Source: Mytilus trossulus (taxonomy: Eukaryota; Mollusca; Bivalvia; Mytilida; Mytilidae). From it: a stretch of DNA of 64,000 nucleotides. The stretch is from positions 15,582,931-15,646,930 of the forward strand of contig NC_086386.1 in the NCBI RefSeq assembly GCF_036588685.1, in the 5' to 3' direction. The translations under genes and the position numbers were made by a program. Positions 25,574 to 35,600 of this stretch are shown piece by piece. The notes beneath the pieces were generated by a model that saw nothing but the letters and a program-made list of their open reading frames with translations, ran no database searches and was not told the origin of the DNA. Positions within the stretch are counted from its first letter, which is position 1. Each line of letters starts with the position of its first letter.

Positions 25574-25695
25574 ATGGCACCCAATAACAGTCCATTCAGA
25601 AAAAGTATGTTCGGATTAAAAAGTCCTATGTCAAAATGTCGGAGAAGGAATAATTTGGAGGATTTTGATGGAATAAGAAGTATTCTTTCGTACAG
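25574..25695 (+). CDS. Candidate alternative first coding exon (INTU or unknown gene)
   Basis: The ATG at 25574 has a good context (taaATGG) and an in-frame TAA directly before it, so this is a true start if translated. It opens 40 codons (MAPNNSPFRKSMFGLKSPM..., basic with RRRNN, ending near DGIRSILSY) and reaches a strong donor (AG|GTAAGT at 25696). The exon ends in phase 2, exactly the phase needed to join the acceptor before 31744, the second INTU exon. A possible acceptor (tttgtttttacag) ends at 25489, which would make 25490-25573 leader. It may be an alternative INTU start, or the first exon of a gene I cannot otherwise see. No domain is recognised. Confidence 0.5.
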
Positions 25696-27891
25696 GTAAG
25701 TTCTTTTGGGTATTAATTGAATTACAATGATCATGGCTGCCTTGAAAATGATAAACGGTTACATTTCATTATTTGGCTACCTTGGTCGAACATTTGGTTT
25801 ACTTTTCATTCTTCTACTTCGGTATTGACTGATTCTGAAGTGAAGTCTTGCTGAAACTGAAATAGGGTCGATAAAACAAAGATTAATATTTAATTTGAAG
25901 TGTTTGGTTTGAATAGTTTGTTCATTTTCAATAGTATTGTCGTTAGTATCATATATACGATTGTCCTTTTTGACTTCCAAACCAAAATCAAAAAAGGACT
26001 AGCAAAATATTTTTTAATCGGCAACGTTTTTGTTTATTTTCAACATTAATCTGTTTCTATTTTCATTTGTTCGCGGTTCTGTCTTCTCTATTTTTTCTTA
26101 ATTTTCTTTTATCTTTGTTCTTTTGATGGTGTTTGCATCATTTCTCTTGACTCTTCTTTTACTGTCTGCGTAAGACGATACTACAATTCTTTATAATATT
26201 GAATATGTTTATATATATATGGAGCGAAAAAATATATTTGCGTTTCACAGTCACAGACATGATATGAAGAGATATATACTCCCATACCCTCAATTTGATA
26301 AATAAATCCTTTATCCCAAATGATAATCCTTTGCCCAAAATGCTATAAATTGTTTGTTATTTGAAGATCATTCTTGACTTCTCGCTTCGTTATTCTCCCC
26401 TAACTGTATGGTTTTGTGCAAATACTCATTGACAGTAAAGAGTATTTTAAACAACAAATAACATTATTGTGTTGTATTTGATGTTACATAAGTCAATATT
26501 ATATCTTAACTTAGAGAAGATACGAAAGTTATTTGGATTTTGATCTGTGAAAGAATTAACTTTGGACTTTTGTTTTCAATCAAGAAATTAAACAAATAAA
26601 ACATCTAGTTCAAGGCTCAATTTTATGCGATATTGTTAGAATTATTACAAACAAGACAAATTCAAAGTTTAAAAAAATGAAAAATGAATTCGAGTGGCAT
26701 TCTGAGTATCAAGTACCTACGTCATTGGTTGTTGAAAAAATATTTCCTTCTATTCCAAACCTACTTCATCTTTCTTTATAAAATGTCAACCTACCGCCTG
26801 CCTTTGTGTTCTAACCTGTTTAAGAGATTAAATTATGATTTTAAAAGAATGAAAAACCTTGTGATAGTATACAACAAAGGAGTCAGAAGATATAAGCTCA
26901 AAGAGTTAACACTTTTGTAATTTTACTGTATTAATCAAACACAACATCTATTCTAGATCAAGTTATTTTAATGTTATGTTGAGTTTGACGTTCCCGGTAG
27001 TACGCTTCAAAACGAGAAAAAAATATATGTTTACAAAACAAATTATAATACATGATACAAATTCGTGAATTTCTTCTTATACAGAAGTGTCACTTGTTTA
27101 GGCATAAATATTCACGAATTGTTGAAAACATATGCTTTTGCTCTAATGGTTGATTCAAAATAAACTTAAAGCCTCCTCATTTATTCAGAATCATAAATAG
27201 GCATCCGTGTTGTCTTGTGATGCTATTTTCGTCAATCTAAATGATAAGATATAACAGACTATATTGCTACAATTTTCAACTTGTATATTTCGTAACCAAC
27301 ATATACACCTGGGCAAAGGGGAATAAGTCAAATATCCAACTGCATCGTCGAAATTATCACTTTTATTTTAAAGGCAATTTTAAATCTTTTATTCGATTAC
27401 ATTAAATTCAAAATATGTGAAGTACAATGCAGAAAGGCCGGGTTGTTCTTACTGATAAAAAAATCTGCATAGCTATACATTTTGTTCGGAAGAAAACATC
27501 AGCAACTTTTAAAAAAGAATGATATATATAAAAGAATAGCAAGTTGAATTTCTTCAACTACGCCCACCCATGAATTTAAAGTCAACTTTTTAAGATTCCA
27601 TGTGAAATTCAATTTATTAAAAATATTACGAGTGATCTATTAAAGCTAATACGAAGAAGAATACTGTGACACTTACATCATTCTTGTTGATGCCGGTATA
27701 ACTTTTTAAGGAAAGTAACTGTTGTTCGGCTGACTGAAATAAGGGCCCTATTAATAGTGTGTTGAAAGAATCATTATCCATTGCATCAAGTTACATGTCT
27801 ATCCGAATTATTCACACAATGTCTTCAACTAATCAAGGAACAGAACAGGTCTTGTAGACCAACTGGTTCATCATTACAAACCTTGTTACAA
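25696..27891. other. Non-coding stretch with a small inverted repeat
   Basis: Bases 27061-27072 (aattcgtgaat) and about 27110-27120 (attcacgaatt) form an 11-bp inverted repeat. The open frame at 26684-26920 has no recognised domain. If exon 25574-25695 belongs to INTU this is intron. Confidence 0.4.
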
Positions 27892-28145
27892 TATAAAAAA
27901 GGAGATGTGGTGTGATTGCCAATGAGATAACTATCCACAAAAGACCAAAATAAGACATACATGAACAACTTTAAGTCACCCTATGGCCTTCAACAATGAG
28001 CAAAGCCCATGCCGCATAGTCAGCTATAAAAGGCCCCGATAAGACAATGTAAAACAATTCAAACGAGAAAACTAACGGTCTTATTTATGTAAAAAAAAAA
28101 TGAACGAAAAACAAATATGTAACACATAAACAAACAACAACCACT
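27892..28145 (+). repeat. Repeat family A, second subtype
   Basis: It contains gatgtggtgtgattgccaat, gccttcaacaatgagcaaag, agctataaaaggccccg, caaacgagaaaactaacgg and, at the end, aacaaccactgaa. It differs from the 18545 copy in the middle, showing at least two subtypes. Confidence 0.8.
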
Positions 28146-28400
28146 GAATTACAGGCAAATTCCTTTTAAAAATCATGATTTCTATAACAGTGCGTTATAC
28201 TATCATATTAGGTCGCACATTGTCACACACAGATTGAGAATTAAAGTTAGAAGCGAAATCCGGTGATATAGAATTACGGCAAACCTAAAAAGGTCCTTCA
28301 TTTGCTAGTACTTTTAGGGACCATGTAAGCCTTCTTAATGGATCGATATGGTTCAGGCAGTAAGGGTTAGAGTTAGATTAATGTTTTTAGCCAAGATTGG

Positions 28401-28436
28401 GGTTAGGGTTAGGGTTAGGGTTAGGGTTAGGGTTAG
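28401..28436 (+). repeat. Interstitial telomeric repeat (GGTTAG)6
   Basis: Six perfect GGTTAG units lie between degenerate ones (gggttagagttaga near 28366 and aattagg after 28437). TTAGGG is the telomere repeat of molluscs and most animals, so this is an internal telomere-like tract, about 1 kb upstream of the main INTU start. Confidence 0.9.
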
Positions 28437-28732
28437 AATTAGGACGTGCATCGTCAAGAAGCGGCTTACGAGGGTGTATGATGCCTGCCTCCGTTGTCTT
28501 ATGGTGGTGTATTAGTTAGGGTGATGTCATGACTAAGGGTAGTTTAGTATAACTCTATGTGCATGGTACTAAACGTATTACGTATTAGCAGAACGTTTAA
28601 ACAAAATTGCTCGAATAAGAAATTAGGGTAACTTATGCCAATGTCAATTCATTGAGAGACAAGTAATCAATAAAAATTGTGTCAGGGGAGGGGGGTATGT
28701 AAAAGACTTGAAAATTTGCAGATATTCCATCC

Positions 28733-28871
28733 CAGAGGCGGATTTAGTGGGGCTGGGCGGCCGTCCCCCCTCCTTTTTCGGAAAAAAAATCATTGAAGCG
28801 TGACTGGAGCGGGCCCCCTCTTAGGTCAGTCAGTGGGCCCCCACTTATGAAAATTCCTGGATCCGCCTCTG
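28733..28871. mobile_element. Short inverted-repeat element (MITE), CAGAGGCGGAT ends
   Basis: The left end CAGAGGCGGATTTAG and the right end ctggatccgcctctg are reverse complements at 13 of 15 positions, 139 bases apart. The interior is GC-rich compared with the surroundings. Flanks tattccatc and tatccatc may be a decayed 8-bp target duplication, which together with the CAG ends suggests a hAT-type non-autonomous element. Confidence 0.75.
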
Positions 28872-29044
28872 TATCCATCTATTCCAGCAGCAACGGTACG
28901 TATGGGTGGATTTTACAGAATAGACAAAATAGACACACAAAAATATTAACAAAAACCTGTTTCTGTATTTTTTTAGTTATGTCAAAAATTTGAAAATCAG
29001 ATAAAATAGGCAATTTAATTATTAAAAAAAAACTGAAAACGTTA

Positions 29045-29185
29045 ACGAGATATGAAATAAAAATCAGGAATATGACAGCTGTTATCCATTCGTTTAATGT
29101 CTTTGATTTTGTCATTTGATTGCGGACTTTTTGTTTTGGATTATCCTCTGAGTTCAATATTTTTTGTGGTTTTACTTTTATAAAA
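29045..29185 (+). repeat. Dispersed repeat fragment
   Basis: Words ggaatatgacagctgttatc, gtttaatg, tttgattttgtcatttg, ctctgagttca and gtggttttactttta match 60090-60210 in the same order, and more loosely 10795-10930. Confidence 0.6.
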
Positions 29186-29424
29186 AATTGAACACCCTCT
29201 TTTGATCAAGATAGGCGAAAAGGTTTAATGTAATATTAGTTACAAGTCAATTATGAATGTGTGTGTGATTATAGCAACTATATATTAAAAAAGGTACTAT
29301 AGATTAGAAAATGAATTATGTGTTCATTAGTTTAAAATGGGATAAGATTCCCTTTACGGGACCCCTTACATGGAAGTCTTTTGTGTTTGAGTTAAAATAT
29401 TTAACCTTAACTTCAAAGCCCCGG

Positions 29425-29492
29425 ATGTAAACAAAATGGAGGACAAAAATTTTGTCAACTTAAATTTTGGAGTAGAAAACAGAAAAATCTAA
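29425..29492 (+). promoter_or_regulatory. INTU leader: start-stop element and 18-codon upstream ORF
   Basis: Two upstream starts precede the INTU ATG. At 29425-29430 ATG is followed directly by TAA, a minimal start-stop element. At 29436-29492 a second ATG in a strong context (caaaATGG) opens 18 codons and stops 4 bases before the main ATG, in another frame. Both would be expected to lower translation of the main frame or make it depend on reinitiation. This holds only if transcripts start upstream of 29425, which the sequence cannot show. Confidence 0.55.
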
Positions 29493-29496
29493 TAAC

Positions 29497-29678
29497 ATGG
29501 CACATTATCACAATAAAACACCCTTTTATAATCCAAAAAATGACAATAGGATAAATTCTAATCCAGGGAAAACTGAAAGTCCAAACCAAGAAAACGCATT
29601 TCACTGTGGGAAAATTGAAGCTAGAAATCGAGATCGGACACAAGTTCACAACAATGAATTTTCAGTCGTTAAATCGTC
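29497..29678 (+). CDS. INTU: INTU exon 1 (main candidate)
   Basis: It starts ATGG and encodes 60 residues rich in Asn, Lys and His, beginning [10 protein letters not shown]. The donor is TC|GTAAGT. It ends in phase 2, and the T at 31744 completes a Ser codon. No conserved motif is present, so the choice between this exon and 25574-25695 (or use of both) rests on phase, start context and splice signals only. Confidence 0.65.
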
Positions 29679-32600
29679 GTAAGTGTAAACAATATAAGAA
29701 AATTATAATTTTGAAGAATACATTCAATTTACTTCACACAAATATCAGGCAGGTGCTCAGATATGTCCTCCTGAAGGCTAGTCGAAATAATTCTGATCAC
29801 AGGAATTGGATGTTCTATAAATAAAATTCTGTAAATAATAAGGTCGACTATCAATTTTGTTGAAGGTGTAGTAGTGCAACTGTCATGGGCATGGGACATG
29901 TTTAAAGACAAAATTCAACTATTCTACCACTTATCCTCCCTTCTGTTCAATCACAAACTCAAAATGTTATGACTTGAGGATAATAAAATCACACAGAATT
30001 CACTAAAAGTATATAGTCCTAGCAAAGGACACCCCTTTTCTTTGGAGAAAGATAAAGAAAAAAAGAAAATGATGAGAATATGAAACAGTTGCATTGTATT
30101 ACCTTGTTTATCACCCATACATTGTAAGGCATGTAAATAAAAGCATCTCTAAATAAAATTTCCATTTTAGGCAAACTAATATATATATTTATTCAAACTG
30201 TTTTGCTATTTATTTTATTACAGAGGAAACAAATAAAGGCAGAATTTTTGCAGTCACTGTCCACAATAATAAGTAAACATGTTGTAAATCTTGAAATACA
30301 CGGGAAATAGGTTTTAATGTGTGAATTTATATATATTCTTGTGTTCCATGAATGCTTTTCAGAAATCAGAATCTTTTTCAGTAACATTTATTTATTCTAA
30401 TGATTACATTGAGACCCCCTAAAAATTGATAAGAAAAAGCTACATTTCCATTTTTTCAACCTTACAACTGCAGGATAACAGAAAAGAAGAAAAGTAATGT
30501 CATGCATGTATTATACATGTTTCATGAATGAAAAATCCATATCGACATTTTTGCTTCAAAAAAAGCAATAAATAAAAAGAATCCTGTTTTTTTGGCATTG
30601 TTGACTGAACACATAATCTTTAAATCTTTGTTCGGGCAGGAATAAAGAAAAACATATTTGAATAAACCATTTATTTATGGAACAAGAGAAAATATATATG
30701 ATTAAACCCTTTTGTGGAGTCAGTATATTCATGTATATATATTGTTTATCAGCCTACACAGTACACTATGTCCCTGGATCACTTTTATACATGTATGCAC
30801 AATGTTCATGTACAGGTGTCATGGTATATATAGAAATTATGCACATTTTCACAGTCAATCATACATTATTTTATTATAGATTTGAAATGCCACTGAACAT
30901 TATATGTTTGCACATGTATATAAAACTTCATTGCATTTGCCTTCCAGGTTAACTGCATTTCTGTGATTTTTTTTCAAAACAGAAATGAAATGGAAACAAA
31001 TTAGGCACTTTCTAGGTAAAGGGTGGTTATTACTTTTTTATATGTTTTACATGAATCTTGTTGATGTCTCAATACATCTATACATAGATATGTATGCAGT
31101 TTATGGGAAAGTTTCTATTGGTACATGATGTGTCATGTATTACTGTATGTATAAATTGCGTATCACAAAAATCATAGACATGTATCCACCTCAATAAATT
31201 GGTTTATGGTTTACATTATTTAATGTTGATCAAATTGAGCACTAAATTTTGGATGTTTTGAATATAAATGATTAAATAAGCATTATGCTCTGCATGAAAA
31301 CATTTTTATATGCAAGATTTAGATCCATGTTTGATCACAGCTTCATTTGACAAGTCAGAAAGCTTCTTTTAGTTGCTAAATTTTATAAACATAACAAAAA
31401 TATACATAATTTCCAAAATAAATTCAATTGAAAGTTAAAAATGTTATACAATGATTCAAATTTAAGTTTAAATTAAAGGAGATGCATCTGGGTCTACCCC
31501 AAACAGCAACTCAGTGCATTTATTCAAAATAAATCTTGCATTATTTGCCTGCTAATAAAAAAAGACACAGATTTTTTCACAATTCTTTATTTGCATTTTA
31601 ATATATATTTTTAGTCACAATCTTGCAAAGTTATTTCATATTTTAATTCTGATTTGAATATATTTGTCATAAATTAATCTTTAGAAACAAACTTTATCAT
31701 TTACCATTTTACAACCTTCACTTACCAGTGTTTTATTTTCCAGTAATGTCAAAGACAATTGGACTCCATATGTACAACCACAGGGAGATTTGTTTTATGT
31801 CAAAGAATCAGACCATCCTGGGAGGCCAGACAGACAGTATAATTACACTGATTCTGTAGATCAAAAGGAAGAGAAAGATGAAACAACCTTCTTTTCAGAC
31901 AGATTGAGGGAATCTCCATACAGTGATAAACACGAATCACGATATAGGGAAAAGAATAAAAACACTGGCTATGATAATAATTCATCTCCAGACCTGAATA
32001 ATTACTATGAAAAGCTTGGACATAACAAATACAGTCATAATTTATATAGGAAAGAGGATCAAAATAGTTCCCGTTCAAGTGGCTATTCTGATAGCTCCCC
32101 TCCGCACCAAGAACTCCATAATGGTGATATTAATCATAACTCAATAAGTAGAAATGTACACACACCACATGTAAATAATCATGGTTATGATAGTGATTTT
32201 TATGACAAACATAGTGATGTCAGTGTTGATAGATCTTCAGTAGACAGTACCCCAACAAAGCCAGCAAAAATAAAACATGTTTATATTACGCCTAATCCCT
32301 ACAGTTGTAGAAACGGGGAGAGTTTCTCAGGAATTGCTTTATGTGAGAAACTTTTTGGTATAACATTGTACCATTATAATCATAAACAGTCTAAAAGTTC
32401 TCTAGAAACGACTTACAAAGATAGAAAATTACTTGTCCAGCATGTATCACTGTCTAGTCCTGCTGGCAGATCTCAACAAATACACAGAGGTTAGTACACA
32501 TATTTATACATGTACACTGGTGTGCGCATGCTCAGGGAAACGCATCGTTGTTTTTGTCAGCTGAAAATTATTTTCTGAAAATCATCTTTACAGCTATTAT

Positions 32601-35600
32601 CAGAGCTTACCAAAACCATAAGCACCACAAAACCTGTCTACTAAAACAGGAAATCTAAAAACCTGTAAATTTTATTGTACTTTGAAGCCTAAATTTGGAA
32701 CACTTAGTTGATATTATTTTCGCGCCATAGTGGCCCGCTACTAATTCCACTTCCTTGTTTACATTTTATAAACTTCCGCTTAAAATCAGTGGTGGTACAA
32801 ATATCATTTTTTGAAACTATTCTAGTCTATCCTTCATCATGAAACTAACATGCTCCATTTGTGTGTGTATCATTTAGTGCCTTTGGGTGAGCACAGAGGA
32901 CGAAGATTATAACAATTCATCAGTATCTAACATTATTTTGTGTGTCTTGTTTGCACTTTCCACTCTCGAGCACGTACCACCTTGAACCAGGAAGAAATGT
33001 TAATAAAAATAGTATGTATACTTTTTATCATCTTGAGCATGTCCTACAACAGCTCTACTCCAAATATTATAGTATGCACAACATTACCTGAATCAACCAT
33101 CATGAACATAAATCATAACCATCATATATGTTCTACCTATACTGAAATCCTCAGTACATATACAGGTAACATACCACCATATATCACCACCAAAATAGAT
33201 TTATTTGACTTAAAAAATACATTCTTTATGTTTGAAAGTATAAAACACCGGAAAGTTTTCTCATCATCATATAAAAATGATAGAAAACTAACACTACTAT
33301 ATTTATGTGTACTTCTACTAAATCAATCACTGGATATAAATCCAAATCCAGGTCCAACATTAAATGAAACAAAATATGACTGTGGCTTCTGTAAAACAGA
33401 AGTATGCTGGTCGGATAAAGGAATTATGTGTGATAGTTGTGACCAATGGTATCACACATCTTGTCAAGGAGTAGGAAATGAGACATATAACATGTTATCG
33501 AACAGTAAACACATTTGGTACTGTCTTCGCTGTGCACTACCCAACTACTCAGGTGGACTTTTTGAATCACTCGACACATTGTCGGACACAAACATTTTTG
33601 ACTCTCTAAATCTAGATACATCATCATGTTCTGAGATTTTAGACCCACCTCAAGCAACATCATCTCCAAAACCTATTCTCAAAACAACCAAAAAGCATAA
33701 AACAACAGCAAAAAAGGCTAACAAACGTCTCACAATATTAAATATAAACTGTCAGTCGATAAAATCAAAAGTAGCTGACCTCCATCAAGTAATTGACCAA
33801 GTCAAACCAGACATTATAGTAGGCACAGAATCCTGGCTTACACCAGATATATGTAACTCTGAAATCTTCCCTAAAGACTTGTTCTGTATTTATCGTAAAG
33901 ACCGGACAGGTCGTAAAGGAGGGGGTGTCTTCTTAGCAATTTCAGTTGATATCTTGTCATCAGAACAACCAGAATTGGACACAAATTGTGAATTACTATG
34001 GGCAAAAGTAGATATAATTGGAGTAAAATCAATCTACATTGGGGCTTATTATAAACCACAGGAAAACGACACTGAAAGTGTCGCCGAACTAAGCAGATCA
34101 TTACAGAGAATACCAACACACAGTAATATCTGGCTACTTGGAGATTTCAATCTCCCTAAATATGACTGGGTTAAACAAGAACTGAAACCAAATTGTAAAT
34201 TTACAAATACATATAATAACTTTTTTGATATCATGAATGATCATAATCTTGAACAGGTTGTACATATACCAACAAGACAGGAAAACACACTAGATCTGTT
34301 TTACCTTAACCAGCCTTCACTTGTACAAAACATTAAAACACTACCAAGTCTCGGAACATCAGACCATGACATTGTCTTCCACGAAATGAACATCACAATA
34401 GGTAGAAAAAAGAAAACACCAAGAAAAATAAGTCAATACAAAAAAGCCGACTGGGACAAAATACGCACAGAAGTTAAAAATTTCCAAGACGAATACTTTT
34501 CTCCAACATTAACTAATAACAGCACAGAAGAAAAGTGGACACTGATCAAAAACAAAATACAAGAAATAACAGACAAAAATATTCCATCAAAAATAATGAA
34601 ACAAAAACAAGATATTCCTTGGCTAACACCAGAAATAAAGAGACTAATCAGAAAAAGAGACAGAATACATAAGAAAATAAAGGCAACAAAATCAGATAAA
34701 AAATCGGATACTATCAAAAAGCACCGATCCTTAAAACACCAAGTACAACAAAAGCTTAGAACATCATATTGGAACTACATAGAAAACATTATAATTGAAG
34801 ACAGCAAACTAAAAGATAGTAAACCAAGCAAAAAATTTTGGTCATTCATAAAAAACCAAAAAAGTGAAAATATAGGTGTATCACCACTAAAGGTAAATGG
34901 TATAACAAAAACAAACCCCCAAGATCAGGCTGAAGCACTAAACCACCAATTCCACTCAGCATTTACCACACCTAAACCTTTGAAATTATCTCACATTTGT
35001 GAACTAAAATCATTAAAATCAGCAACACACAAACTAGAAATGAAGCAAATAAACATCACCCCAGAAGGAACATCTAAATTACTAAAAAACCTAAACCCAT
35101 CAAAAGCAATTGGTCCAGACAAAATATCACCTCATTTTCTAAAAGAAGTTCATCATGAAATCTCACCTATTATATCTGACTTATTTAACTCATCAGTAAA
35201 TACAGGAACAGTACCAAACGACTGGAGAGAGGCCTTGGTTACACCAGTTTTCAAAAAGGGAGCAAAATCTAAACCTGAAAACTACAGGCCCATCTCTCTA
35301 ACCTGTATCCTTAGTAAATCACTAGAACATATAATTGTATCATCCATAATGAAACATCTAGACATTCACGATTTACTATATCCACTGCAGCATGGTTTTA
35401 GATCAAAAGTTAGCTGTGAAACACAACTTTTAACTTTTACACAGCAAATACTTGATTATATGGCAAATGGTAAACAAACTGACGTAGTTGTCATGGATTT
35501 TTCAAAAGCGTTTGATAAGGTGGACCACCAAAGACTTATTCTTAAACTGAAACGCATGGGAATAAATAACAAAACAACAAATTGGATAGAGGCATGGTTA

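Noticed and set aside
31800..32078. 92-codon open frame on the - strand
   Set aside because: Antisense shadow of INTU exon 2, whose + strand frame matches the family.
32940..32996. Upstream extension of the retrotransposon ORF
   Set aside because: The frame is open, but its first codon is GTG; the first ATG in a usable position is 32997.
34433..34717. 94-codon - strand frame, and other - strand frames at 33424, 33871, 34049 and 36079
   Set aside because: Antisense shadows of the retrotransposon ORF.
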